This document shows positions 1 through 7,842 of a stretch of DNA of 19,548 nucleotides, one piece after another (position 1 is the stretch's first letter; each line of letters opens with the position of its first letter). The position numbers were made by a program, and so were the translations under genes. The notes beneath the pieces were generated by a model. The model was given only the letters and a program-made list of their open reading frames with translations, was not told where the DNA came from and did not search any database. This DNA is from an uncultured Desulfovibrio sp. (GTDB lineage: Bacteria > Desulfobacterota > Desulfovibrionia > Desulfovibrionales > Desulfovibrionaceae): NCBI GenBank assembly GCA_900553145.1, contig USCL01000032.1, positions 1 to 19,548 of the forward strand, in the 5' to 3' direction.

Positions 1-318
1 CCCGCAAGCGGCGCCAGACTGACCGCGCCGCGTTTTCCCCGCCCCTCCGGGTGGCGGAAGCTCCGGCCCCCCAAAAACGCGCATCCTCACGGCAAGCCGG
101 GCCCGCAACCTGCCCGCGCGGCGGGCTCTTTCCGTTTCCCCCCTTCCACTGCGGGGCCGCAAACAAGGACGGACGCCCCCGCGTATGCGGAGAGCGTCCG
201 TGAGGGCCCGCGCCGATCTTCGCCGGGCGGCCTCCGCCCCCGGCGGGGAAGCGGAAAAAGGGGCCCGGCGATTCCCGGCGCGGGGGCCGCGGGTACGCCC
301 GCAGCCGCTGCGTTCCGG
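1..318. other. Gene-free GC-rich left edge
   Basis: No convincing gene is visible. The stretch is very GC-rich and lies downstream of the minus-strand amidohydrolase. On the minus strand a GC-rich run of CCGGG/GGGCCCC ends in five T residues (complement of 256-260). This could serve as a terminator for that gene, but I could not draw a clean stem. A short 89-codon minus-strand frame (87-356) overlaps the amidohydrolase end and has a composition typical of a shadow frame. Confidence 0.4.
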
Positions 319-1935
319 CTAGGGAAGCTGGCCGTGCACGACCTTGTTGTCCACAATGGCCGCGGTAAAAACGATGTCCTTGAGACGCCCGGCCGGGGCG
401 TCCAGAATGTCTTCCGAGGGGATCACGAAGTCCGCGACCTTGCCGGGCTCGATGGTGCCGCGCCACGCCTCGCTGTGGCTGAACAGCGCCGCGTAGGACG
501 TGTAGGCGCGCACGGCCTCCAACGTGGGGACGCGCTGATCCGGGCCGAGCACCGCGCCGCCCTTGGTTTCGCGGTTCACGGCGGTATGGATGGACAGCAT
601 GGTCATCTGCGGGAGCACCGGGGTGTCGGCGTGCAGCGAGAAGGGCAGGCCCGCCCGCACCGCGCTCCCGGCGGGATCAAGGCGCGCCGCCCGATCCGGG
701 CCGAGGAAGATGTCGCGGTGCCGGTCGCCCCAGTTCCACACGTGCAGGCCGTAGAACGAAGGCAGGATGCCCGCCTCCTTCATGCGCCGGACGTGATCGT
801 CGGTCGCCATCTGGCAATGGATGATCAAATGCCGGGCGTCCTTGCGGGGGCAGCGGGCCTGCGCCCGTTCCACCGCCGTGATGATGGTTTCGATGGCCCC
901 GACGCCGTTGCAGTGGATGGAAAGCTGGCGGCCCCGCGAGTGCCAGTGGTAGACCATTTCGTCCCAATACCCCTGTGTGCCGATGATGCCCGGCCTGAGC
1001 GAGGGATCGGAGTAATAGCCCTCGGGGATGGCCGCCGTCCCGGCCTGGATGGAGCCGTCCGCCAGCGTCTTCACCGCCGAATACCGCACGAAGCGGTTTC
1101 CCGGCCCGTCGAGCAGGCCCGTAGGCTCCAGCCTGCGGAAAGGCTGCTCCATCGTCGCCAGATAGACGCGCATGTTCAGCCCGCCGGACTCGTACAGCTC
1201 ATTGTAGCTGCGGTACACGGTTTCGGCGCTCAGATTGCCGATGCCCACCGCCGAGTCGTGCGCGGAGGTGAAGCCCTGCGCGTTGTACTCGGCAACGCAC
1301 TCGCGGAGGATGGCCTTATGGCGCTCCTGATCCAAGGCGGGCATGAGCTCGCTCATGGCCCTGAAGGCCATCTCTTCCGCAATGTACCCGTTGGGCAGGC
1401 CGTCCCTGCCGAGGAACACGTTCACGTCGTCAAAGGGCTCGTCCGGATTGACGCCGATGCGCTCCAGCGCCTTCGAGTTGGCGTAGCAGGTATGCCCCGA
1501 AATGTGGAAGACCAGCACGGGCCGGTCGGGCATGGCCGCGTCGAGCTCCCGTTTGGTCGGGCCGCGCCGCTCGGGGATGTCGGTGTCGTCGAAATTGTAG
1601 ACCACAATCCCGTCGTCGCCCCGCACCCGGGCGGCCTGCCCGCGGATCAGGGGGTACACGTCCTCAAGGCGCGCGATGCCCGGACAGCGGCAATGCGTTT
1701 TCCACATGGCGTACAGCGAGGCATGGCTGTGGGTGTCGATGAAGCCGGGATACAGGGACGCGCCCTTGAGGTCGACGGCCCGGCAGGACGGCCCGGCCAA
1801 CGCCGCCAGCTCGTCTTCCGAGCCCACGGCCTCGATGACGCCCCCGGCCACAAGCACGGCCCCGGCAATGGTCCCGGCGGCGTCCATCGTGACGATCCTG
1901 CCGTTGGCGTAAAGCGTCTTTTCAATGCACCGCAT
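319..1935 (-). CDS. YtcJ-like amidohydrolase (amidohydrolase_3 family)
   Basis: A 538-residue cytosolic metal-dependent hydrolase of the amidohydrolase superfamily, closest in layout to YtcJ-type amidohydrolase_3 proteins. The N-terminal beta-sandwich segment (about residues 1-60, NGRIVTMD) leads into the metal-binding H69-S-H71 of GFIDTHSH. Later come VKTLADGSIQAG, where family members carry a metal-bridging lysine, LSIHCNG and HLIIHCQ with further histidines, and SLHADTPV with the likely catalytic Asp. The C-terminus has the usual GTIEPGKVADFVI. The start at 1935 is preferred over a frame-open ATG 60 bases upstream because AAGGAG (1944-1949, complement) sits 8 bases before it, and family proteins begin near this point. 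Members hydrolyse amide, formamide or cyclic amide bonds, and substrate cannot be read from sequence. It is transcribed away from the neighbouring deaminase-like gene, with an 894-base gap between their starts. Length and motifs look intact. Confidence 0.9.
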   Translation of the reverse strand: MRCIEKTLYANGRIVTMDAAGTIAGAVLVAGGVIEAVGSEDELAALAGPSCRAVDLKGASLYPGFIDTHSHASLYAMWKTHCRCPGIARLEDVYPLIRGQAARVRGDDGIVVYNFDDTDIPERRGPTKRELDAAMPDRPVLVFHISGHTCYANSKALERIGVNPDEPFDDVNVFLGRDGLPNGYIAEEMAFRAMSELMPALDQERHKAILRECVAEYNAQGFTSAHDSAVGIGNLSAETVYRSYNELYESGGLNMRVYLATMEQPFRRLEPTGLLDGPGNRFVRYSAVKTLADGSIQAGTAAIPEGYYSDPSLRPGIIGTQGYWDEMVYHWHSRGRQLSIHCNGVGAIETIITAVERAQARCPRKDARHLIIHCQMATDDHVRRMKEAGILPSFYGLHVWNWGDRHRDIFLGPDRAARLDPAGSAVRAGLPFSLHADTPVLPQMTMLSIHTAVNRETKGGAVLGPDQRVPTLEAVRAYTSYAALFSHSEAWRGTIEPGKVADFVIPSEDILDAPAGRLKDIVFTAAIVDNKVVHGQLP

Positions 1936-2149
1936 GGGGGATACTCCTTGAAGGTTGTTGTGATAACCGGTTGGAACAACACGTAAGCACAGCATGGGAA
2001 CCGCGGCTTGCGGCTCAGGCCGGGAACCTTGGGCAGGATCGGCATGGCCAGTCCCGAGGAGAATCTAACGCGGAGGATACCCGGCGATCGCCGCGAAGGG
2101 CAAGCCAAAAGAAAGGTTCCGGCAACGCCATTGCCGCAAAGGCAGGCGT

Positions 2150-2235
2150 GTTTTCAGCCATGCGTGGGATCATTCGATACACCTGCCCGATGATGCCTGC
2201 GGCGTCTTCGTTTTCAGCCATGCGTGGGATCATTC
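2150..2235. repeat. Two exact 26-bp direct repeats, 60-bp period
   Basis: Identical 26-bp copies occupy 2150-2175 and 2210-2235, beginning GTTTTCAGCC and ending GGGATCATTC, separated by a unique 34-bp segment. Each contains a small dyad, CCA-TGCG-TGG. Read on the minus strand, the unit contains CCCACGCATGG, close to the core of the units in the decayed array near 9 kb (CCCC-GCACGCAT-GGGG). Unit length plus spacer fits a minimal CRISPR, but two copies do not prove it. A simple 60-bp duplication is excluded, because the spacer does not match the sequence after the second copy. Confidence 0.6.
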
Positions 2236-2514
2236 TACGGCATGAGAAGGTTGATCGGCAGCAACCGTTGAGCAGCAGTAACCGAGGACACTGCCGCATC
2301 TCTTCGTATGCGGCCATCATGGCAGCATTTTCTGTGGAAGGACAGGCCGGGCGCAGCGCGCCCCCGAAAGGCAAAGGGCACATTTGCGCATTCCGTTATC
2401 ACCCGATGCGGCATAGTATGATCACGGAGGCACCCTGAAGGCGTTCCACCCGAAGGCCTTCCGCGTCCACCTCCCTGCCAGCCGGAGTATTTGCGGGAGC
2501 CGGCCCGGGGGAAA

Positions 2515-2542
2515 AGCCTTTTTGAAAAGGCTCTGCCAGAGC
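2515..2542. repeat. Two adjacent short palindromes (intergenic repeat element)
   Basis: AGCCTTTT-TG-AAAAGGCT (2515-2532) overlaps GCTCTG-C-CAGAGC (2530-2542). The word TTGAAAAGGC recurs inside the large hairpin at 14474-14529, and a variant (TTGAAAAGGG) at about 2672. This suggests a dispersed hairpin-forming intergenic element. No T tract follows, so terminator function is not demonstrated. Confidence 0.45.
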
Positions 2543-2566
2543 ATTTGATTGACACGCATCCATAAT

Positions 2567-2598
2567 ATATTGAATTTACAATATTTATTATTTATAAA
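2567..2598 (+). promoter_or_regulatory. Predicted promoter with overlapping dyad for the 2830 gene
   Basis: TTGAAT (2570-2575) and TATAAA (2593-2598) are separated by 17 bases, a good sigma-70-type match. A perfect inverted repeat ATATTG-AATTTA-CAATAT (2567-2584) covers the -35 box, as expected for a repressor site. The neighbouring GntR regulator is a candidate ligand, by inference only. The leader to the start codon would be about 225 bases. Confidence 0.45.
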
Positions 2599-2829
2599 CT
2601 TCCCAACAAGGGAAAACCTTTAACACCTAACTAAAAACTTAAAAACATCAATAGGTTATTGTAACAGATCCTTTGAAAAGGGCCTCGCCCCCGGGGCCTT
2701 CAACCCGCACGCAAGCCGGACGGCGCCGCATCATCAGGCCGCCTCCGTTCCCGGCGCGCCGCCATCGCCCGCACAGGGAAGCTGGCGCGGCACCCCGGCG
2801 AAGCCCCCACAGACACAAGGAGAAAAACA

Positions 2830-4182
2830 ATGCGCACGCTCCTCGCCAACGGAACCGTCATCACCATGAACCCCGGACGGGAAGTCCTCAAGGCCGACAT
2901 CCTCATCGAAAACGGCGTCATCGCCGCTCTGGGGCCGGGGCTGGCCGGACGCCCCGAGAACGGCGGCGCGGAAACCGTCGATCTTTCCGGGCGCATCGTC
3001 ATCCCGGGCCTCATCCAGAGCCACATGCACGTGACGCAATCCCTGTTCCGCGGGCTGGCCGACGAAATGGAGCTCATGGACTGGCTCCAGCGCCGGATCT
3101 GGCCGCTCGAAGGGGCGCACACGCACGGGACCAACGCGGCGGCCGCCCGCCTCGCCGCAGCCGAAGGGCTGCGCAGCGGGGTCACCGCCTTTATTGACAT
3201 GGGAACGGCCCACCATGAGGACGCCATTTTTGAAACCATGCGCGACGTGGGCATGCGCGGGCTGTTCGGCAAGTGCATGCTCGACTTCGGCGGCACGGAC
3301 GTGCCCGCCGCGCTCATGGAGGATACCGAAACCTGCCTCCGCGAAAGCGAACGGCTCATGAACCGCTGGCATATGAGCGCCGGGGGCAGGCTCCGCTATG
3401 CCTTCGCGCCGCGCTTCGTGCCCTCGTGCACGGAAACCCTGCTCACGCGCACCCGGGACATGGCCAGGGCCAACGGCGTGCGCCTGCATACCCACGCCTC
3501 CGAGAACAAGGGCGAGTGCGCCTATGTGGAGAGCCTCGTCCACATGCGCAACCTCCGGTATCTGCATTCGATCGGCTATACCGGCGAAGACGTGATCCTC
3601 GCCCATTGCATCTGGCTCGACGACGACGAGATCCGCATCCTCGCGGACACGGGCACGCACGCCGTGCACTGCCCCTCCTCCAACATGAAGCTGGCGTCGG
3701 GCATCGCCCGGATCGACGAGATGCTTGCCGCCGGGTGCCGTGTGGCGCTCGGGCTCGATGGCGCGCACAACCATATGGACGCGCTCGTGGAGCTGCGGCA
3801 GACGGGCATCCTCCAGAAGGTGCGGACAAACCGCCCGACCGCGCTCTCCCCGCTTCAGGCACTGGAAATGGCCACCCTCGGCGGGGCGCGGGCCATGGGG
3901 CAGGAGGACGAGCTCGGCTCCCTCGAACCCGGCAAGAAGGCCGACCTCGTCGTCATCGATCCCGGCAAGCTGAACATGACGCCGCGCATCGGGCGCGATC
4001 CCGTGGCGCAGGTGGTCTATCAGGCCACCCACGAGAACGTCGAGGCTACGATGGTCGACGGCGTTTTCCTGTACCGCGGCGGGAAGTATGCGACCATCGA
4101 TCTCGGGGAGTGCCTGCGGGACGCGGAAAACGCCTGCGCCCGGATACTCCGCAGCCCGGACGTCGCGCCCTTGTTCGCGTAA
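2830..4182 (+). CDS. SsnA/MtaD/TrzA-like amidohydrolase (probable deaminase)
   Basis: A 450-residue cytosolic zinc-type amidohydrolase of the subgroup that includes S-adenosylhomocysteine/methylthioadenosine deaminase, 8-oxoguanine deaminase, SsnA and the triazine hydrolases. Seen in order: GLIQSHMHVTQSLFRGLAD with H65-M-H67, RLHTHASENKGE with H220 and H222, ILAHCIWL with H259, VHCPSSNMKLASGIA, and LGLDGAHNHMD with the catalytic-type Asp at 310. The C-terminal GSLEPGKKADLVVID is the usual closing sandwich strand. In this subgroup the enzyme removes an amino or chloro group from a heterocycle, and the exact substrate cannot be assigned. AAGGAG (2817-2822) lies 7 bases before the ATG and fixes the start. 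It precedes the GntR gene by about 380 bases, so it is probably a separate transcription unit in the same cluster. All expected metal ligands are present. Confidence 0.9.
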   Translation: MRTLLANGTVITMNPGREVLKADILIENGVIAALGPGLAGRPENGGAETVDLSGRIVIPGLIQSHMHVTQSLFRGLADEMELMDWLQRRIWPLEGAHTHGTNAAAARLAAAEGLRSGVTAFIDMGTAHHEDAIFETMRDVGMRGLFGKCMLDFGGTDVPAALMEDTETCLRESERLMNRWHMSAGGRLRYAFAPRFVPSCTETLLTRTRDMARANGVRLHTHASENKGECAYVESLVHMRNLRYLHSIGYTGEDVILAHCIWLDDDEIRILADTGTHAVHCPSSNMKLASGIARIDEMLAAGCRVALGLDGAHNHMDALVELRQTGILQKVRTNRPTALSPLQALEMATLGGARAMGQEDELGSLEPGKKADLVVIDPGKLNMTPRIGRDPVAQVVYQATHENVEATMVDGVFLYRGGKYATIDLGECLRDAENACARILRSPDVAPLFA

Positions 4183-4559
4183 TGGCGGCCCCTTGCCGAA
4201 CCCGCCGGAGAGGCGAACCCTCAGGAAACCCCGCCCCGCGCGGGGCTTCCGCATTTTCCGGGGGAAGGACGCGGAACCACGCCGACAGGTGGAAACCGTC
4301 CCCCGACCGGGATCGCGCAGAGCGCAGGCGGGAAGGGGCGGCCATGCCGGGATGTCGCAGCGTATCCATCGGATCGGGCAGCGCGCAGGCGGGAAGGGAA
4401 GCGCAAAAGGCCGAAGGGGAACCCCGGCGCCCTCAAATTTTTTATCAAATAACTCAGCGTGATGGAACAACAAAAAACTTTGAGGGGGAAGATCTGATAG
4501 AGGCCTTGCGGAGAGTAATATATTAGTATACTAGTATCTCAACAGTAAGGAACACCAGC
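4183..4559. other. Intergenic region with hairpin and 61-bp-spaced repeat
   Basis: No gene is seen between the deaminase-like gene and the GntR gene. It begins with CCCGCCGGAGAGGCG (4201-4215), a 15-mer also found 34 bases after another stop codon at 7565. Then come the GC hairpin GCCCCGC-GCGGGGC (4233-4246), a possible terminator though without a proper T tract, and a 16-bp direct repeat GCGCAGGCGGGAAGGG at 4322-4337 and 4383-4398 (61-base period). The last 130 bases become AT-rich and hold the GntR-side operator candidate. Confidence 0.55.
4525..4537. promoter_or_regulatory. Palindromic operator candidate upstream of GntR gene
   Basis: Two overlapping perfect palindromes, AGTATACT (4525-4532) and ATACTAGTAT (4528-4537), sit in an AT-rich patch 22 bases before the start of the GntR gene. 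Short AT-rich palindromes next to their own gene are typical GntR/FadR autoregulation sites. Assignment to this regulator is inference. Confidence 0.45.
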
Positions 4560-5207
4560 ATGATGAAACCGAATACGAATCCCGGCCTCCTGAGAACCGC
4601 CGTTTACGAGCGGATACTCTCGGATCTTCAGCAAGGCGCCATCGCCCCCGGCGATGCCATCAGCCTGAACAAGCTGGCCGAGACCCTCAATATCAGCAAG
4701 ACGCCTCTGCGCGACGCGTTGCTTGAGCTTCAGGCGGAAGGCTTCGTCACCCTCTACCCGCAGCGCGGGGTCATGGTAAACGCCCTCTCCGAAGAGGAGA
4801 AGCGCGAGATCTATGAGGTGTGCGGCGTGCTTGACGGGCAGGTCATCCGCAACGTGTTCCCCCGCATGACGCCGGGGCACATTGCCCGCCTGAAGGAGCT
4901 CAACGCCCGGATCTGCCCGGGCACGCAGGCTGTTTCCAACGACGAGTACAACCGCATCAATCTGGCCTTCCACGAGACGTACCTTGATCTGGAAACCAAC
5001 GGATTCCTCAAGAAGCTCTTGCGCATCAACCGGCTGCGGCTGTTCCAGTTCTCCTTGAGGGACTGGGGCACGGCGTTCTGCTCGGTCAACCACGCCGAGC
5101 ACGACCGGATCATCGAGCTGTTCGAATCCGGCACCGCCGAGGAGCTTTCCCGCTACGTCACGCAGGTGCATTGGTCGTTCAACTGGCAGCAAGGAAACGA
5201 GTCATGA
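4560..5207 (+). CDS. GntR-family regulator, FCD (FadR-C) subfamily
   Basis: A 215-residue transcription factor. Residues about 10-75 form the GntR winged helix-turn-helix (LNKLAETLNISKTPLRDALLELQAEGFV followed by the wing YPQRGVMV). Residues about 80-205 form an all-helical FCD ligand domain. Its metal/ligand set looks like N134-xxx-H138 (family Asp or Asn), H181 and H204. The start at 4560 has AAGGAA (4547-4552) upstream; the next codon is also ATG, so the start could be one codon later. The stop overlaps the following peptidase start (ATGA), so the two are almost certainly co-transcribed and translationally coupled. FCD-GntR proteins usually bind small organic acids or amino acids and repress adjacent catabolic genes, so it probably controls this cluster. 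The effector is unknown. Confidence 0.93.
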   Translation: MMKPNTNPGLLRTAVYERILSDLQQGAIAPGDAISLNKLAETLNISKTPLRDALLELQAEGFVTLYPQRGVMVNALSEEEKREIYEVCGVLDGQVIRNVFPRMTPGHIARLKELNARICPGTQAVSNDEYNRINLAFHETYLDLETNGFLKKLLRINRLRLFQFSLRDWGTAFCSVNHAEHDRIIELFESGTAEELSRYVTQVHWSFNWQQGNES

Positions 5208-6304
5208 GAATCAGAGACATCGCGCGCATAGGCGGGTTCCCCTGCGGGGAAAACAACGCCGTCACCGACGTGGAAGGCGTGCGCGTAGGGCATTCCACCG
5301 TCATCAAGGACGGGGCCGGGCCTGTCGAGGGCATCGCCCGCACAGGCGTCACCGTCGTGCTCCCCGCCGAGGACATCGTGGAAAACGCCATGTATGCCGG
5401 GGTGTTCAGCCTGAACGGCAACGGCGAGCTTTCCGGCTGCCACTGGATCGAGGAGTCGGGCCTGCTCACGACGCCCATCGCCCTGACCAATACCCACAGC
5501 CTCGGCGTCGTGCGCGACGCCATGATCGACTACTACGCCCGCCGCCGGAAGACCGACGGCTCCTCGTACTGGATGCTCCCGGTCGTCGGCGAAACGTGGG
5601 ACGGCTGGCTTTCCGACATCAACGGCATGCACGTGCGGCCCGGGCACCTGTGGGAGGCGCTCGACTCGGCGGCTCCCGGCCCGGTGGCGGAAGGCTGCGT
5701 GGGCGGCGGCACGGGCATGATCCTCCATGAATTCAAGGGCGGCATCGGGACGAGTTCCCGCGTGCTCCCCGAGGATCTCGGCGGCTATACGGTCGGCGTG
5801 CTCATCCAAGGCAACTACGGCAAACGCGAAGACCTGCTCATCAACGGCGCGCCCGTGGGCAGGCACATCCCCACCTCGCGCATCCCCGGCAAGGAGCAGG
5901 CGCCGCAGCCCATGCCCAAGGAGGACGGCTCGATCATCATCGTCGTCGCCACGGACGCCCCGCTCACCCCGGACCAGTGCAAGCGGCTGGCCCGCCGCGC
6001 CGGGCTCGGCCTCGGCCGCACGGGCGGCCTCGCCTTCGACGGCTCGGGGGACATCTTCATCGCCTTTTCCACCGCCAACCGCCTCGGCAACAACGCCGGG
6101 GGCGGCCCGCGGGAGCATACCGTGCGCACCCTGTCGCACGGATGCATGGACCCCTTGTTCAGGGCCACGGTCGAAGCCACGCACGAGGCCATCGTCAACG
6201 CCCTGTGCGCGGCCACGGACACAACCGGCATCCTCGGGCGGCGCATGCATGCGCTGCCGCTCGACGAGGTGCGCGAGATCATGCAGCGCTACGAATCCCT
6301 CTAA
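5204..6304 (+). CDS. P1-family (DmpA-like) aminopeptidase
   Basis: A 366-residue Ntn-hydrolase-fold peptidase of family S58 (P1; DmpA/BapA). Family members self-cleave before a catalytic Ser and release N-terminal amino acids, including D- or beta-amino acids, from peptides, amides and esters. Landmarks: RIGGFPCGENNAVTDVEGVRVGHSTV at the N-terminus, GCVGGGTGM and GYTVGVLIQGNYGKREDL mid-protein, then PKEDGSIIIVVATDAPL. There G242-S243 is the expected self-cleavage site and Ser243 the nucleophile. The start at 5204 was chosen because AAGGAA (5191-5196) precedes it by 7 bases and it overlaps the GntR stop as ATGA; a start 33 bases upstream in frame has no such support. No signal peptide is seen, so it is probably cytosolic. 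Its pairing with GntR and amidohydrolases suggests cleavage of an imported amide or peptide. Confidence 0.92.
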   Translation: MRIRDIARIGGFPCGENNAVTDVEGVRVGHSTVIKDGAGPVEGIARTGVTVVLPAEDIVENAMYAGVFSLNGNGELSGCHWIEESGLLTTPIALTNTHSLGVVRDAMIDYYARRRKTDGSSYWMLPVVGETWDGWLSDINGMHVRPGHLWEALDSAAPGPVAEGCVGGGTGMILHEFKGGIGTSSRVLPEDLGGYTVGVLIQGNYGKREDLLINGAPVGRHIPTSRIPGKEQAPQPMPKEDGSIIIVVATDAPLTPDQCKRLARRAGLGLGRTGGLAFDGSGDIFIAFSTANRLGNNAGGGPREHTVRTLSHGCMDPLFRATVEATHEAIVNALCAATDTTGILGRRMHALPLDEVREIMQRYESL

Positions 6305-6341
6305 GGCCGCCGCGCCACCCCGCGCCCGCAGCGCGGCGGCC
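6305..6341. terminator. Strong hairpin directly after the peptidase stop
   Basis: GGCCGCCGCGC (6305-6315) and GCGCGGCGGCC (6331-6341) form a perfect 11-bp stem with a 15-base loop, beginning at the base after the TAA. No T tract follows. It may act as a terminator or as a 3' stabiliser separating the gntR-peptidase message from the next gene. Confidence 0.45.
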
Positions 6342-6457
6342 GCCCTTAGCCCCGCGAGGGGGTTCGGGAATTTCCGGTTCCTATCGTGAAACAACCCTCT
6401 TGCCGAAAAAGGGACGCCCCCGACGGGATGCGCCCCTCATGAAAAAAGGAGTCTCCT

Positions 6458-7531
6458 ATGTGGAAGCGCTTTTTGGGCATCATGGCTGCAACGCTTTGCG
6501 TGTTGAACCTGACTGTGGGCAGCGCCTTCTCGGCTGATCTCATCAAGGTCCCCACCGCGTGGCTGGACGAGCACGAAACCTTCCTGATGTGGTACGCTAA
6601 AGGAAAGGGCTGGGACAAGGAAGCCGGGCTCGACATCGAGATGAAGCTGTTCAACTCCGGCCCGGACATCCTCAACGCCCTGCCCGCCGGGGAATGGCAT
6701 TTCGCCGCCGTGGGCGCCCTGCCCGCCATGCTCGGCAACCTGCGCTACGGCACCAGCATCATCGCGCAGGCCAACAACGAGGCCGCGCTCTGCACGTCCG
6801 TGGTCGTGCGTGCCGACAGCCCCATCGCCAAGGTCAAGGGCTGGAACAAGGATTACCCCGAAGTGTACGGCAGCCCCGAAACCGTGCGCGGCAAGACCTT
6901 CCTCGCCACCACGCTGACTTCGTCGCACTACGCCCTCAGCACGTGGCTCAACGTGCTCGGCCTCAAGGACAGCGACGTGGTCATCAAGAACATGGACCAG
7001 TCGCAGGTCGTGGGCGCGTTTGAAAACAACATCGGCGACGGCATCGCCATCTGGGCCCCGCATACCTTCATCATCCAGGAAAAGGGCGGCGTGGTCTTCG
7101 CGGGCGACATCGTGCACTGCAAGAAGTCCAACCCCATCGTGCTCATCGCCGATACCAAGTACGCCGAAGCCCATCCCGACGTCGCCGCGAAGTTCCTCAG
7201 CGTGTACATGCGCGCCGCAGACCTCATGAAGAACACGCCTCCCAAGGAGTTCGTGAAGGAATACCAGAGGTTCTACCTTGAATTTGTGGGCAAGGAATAC
7301 AACTACAATCAGGCCCTGCTCGACCTTGAGACGCATCCGCTCAGCAGCCTTGACGAACAGCTCGCCATCTTCGACGACTCCAAGGGCCCGAGCCGGGCGC
7401 AGCTCCACCAGTCGGACATCGCCGCCTTCTTCTCGGGCGTGGGCCGCATCAACGCCGAAGAAGCCGCCAAGGTCGCCGACGGCAAGTATGCCACCAACAA
7501 GTACCTGAAGCTCTTGAAGGCCCAGCAGTAA
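6458..7531 (+). CDS. NMT1/SsuA-like ABC substrate-binding protein
   Basis: A 357-residue periplasmic solute-binding protein of the nitrate/sulfonate/taurine (NMT1/SsuA) type. Residues 1-26 form a signal peptide with cleavage expected after GSAFSA. The mature part reads as a two-lobe binding fold: IKVPTAWLDEHETFLMWYAKGKGW, then KEAGLDIEMKLFNSGPDILNALPAGEWHFAAVGALPAMLGNLRYG, then GKTFLATTLTSSHYALSTWLNVLGL. AAGGAG (6446-6451) lies 6 bases before the start codon. No permease or ATPase gene follows, which is unusual for an ABC importer component; the next gene is an EamA exporter. It may serve a transporter encoded elsewhere or have a sensing role. Position after the GntR/peptidase pair suggests it binds the compound handled by this cluster. 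The ligand cannot be predicted. Confidence 0.9.
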   Translation: MWKRFLGIMAATLCVLNLTVGSAFSADLIKVPTAWLDEHETFLMWYAKGKGWDKEAGLDIEMKLFNSGPDILNALPAGEWHFAAVGALPAMLGNLRYGTSIIAQANNEAALCTSVVVRADSPIAKVKGWNKDYPEVYGSPETVRGKTFLATTLTSSHYALSTWLNVLGLKDSDVVIKNMDQSQVVGAFENNIGDGIAIWAPHTFIIQEKGGVVFAGDIVHCKKSNPIVLIADTKYAEAHPDVAAKFLSVYMRAADLMKNTPPKEFVKEYQRFYLEFVGKEYNYNQALLDLETHPLSSLDEQLAIFDDSKGPSRAQLHQSDIAAFFSGVGRINAEEAAKVADGKYATNKYLKLLKAQQ

Positions 7532-7842
7532 CCGTCCGCGCGCCCTCCCCCCGCGCACGGATCCCCCGCCGGAGAGGCGCATCCCCGGATGCCCTCGTCC
7601 GGCGGGCCATTCTGCGGGATCGGCCATGCGCCGGCACGGCGGGGCGTATCCGCGGGCTCCCCGGCGGGGTTTCGCGGGGCAGCCCCTTCAGGGCACGGCC
7701 CGAAAACCGTATCCCCCTCCGCCGGGCAGGGACGCGCCGCTTTTCTGGGGTGCGGCGCACGCCTTCCGGATCGCTTTTCGGATCGCCGGGGCACCGGCCC
7801 CGAGAGCGAAAACCCCTTCAGCCCAGCGCCGGAGAAGCCGAC
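7532..7842. other. Intergenic region with long imperfect hairpin
   Basis: No gene is seen in these 311 bases. CCCGCCGG (7565-7572) pairs with CCGGCGGG (7599-7606), and the interior also pairs (GAGG/CCTC, GCAT/ATGC), giving a long imperfect hairpin that could terminate the binding-protein transcript. Its first 15 bases, CCCGCCGGAGAGGCG, also occur at 4201-4215. Further right, the word CGGATCGC is repeated near 7767 and 7781, and GGGGC-ACCG-GCCCC forms a small stem. Confidence 0.5.

Larger units (their letters stand above)
1936..2829. other. Divergent intergenic region, about 0.9 kb
   Basis: The gap between the divergent amidohydrolase (minus) and deaminase-like gene (plus) has no convincing gene. 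It contains a GTTGTT-N15-AACAAC dyad (1954-1980) just upstream of the minus-strand gene. It also has an exact 26-bp repeat pair at 60-bp period (2150-2235), two adjacent small palindromes (2515-2542), and an AT-rich block (about 2545-2660) that contrasts with the GC-rich surroundings and carries the best promoter candidate. Short open frames here lack ribosome sites and family-like sequence. Confidence 0.6.

Noticed and set aside
334..1986. 550-codon plus-strand open frame opposite the amidohydrolase
   Set aside because: Antisense shadow in high-GC DNA. The minus-strand product has full amidohydrolase motifs and a ribosome site; this frame has Arg/Gly/His-rich sequence without family features.
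2734..4473. 579-codon minus-strand open frame opposite the deaminase-like gene
   Set aside because: Same reason: its sequence is compositionally biased and matches no recognisable domain, while the plus strand has complete catalytic motifs.
5153..6394. 413-codon minus-strand frame opposite the P1 peptidase
   Set aside because: Shadow frame; no start-site signal and no domain.
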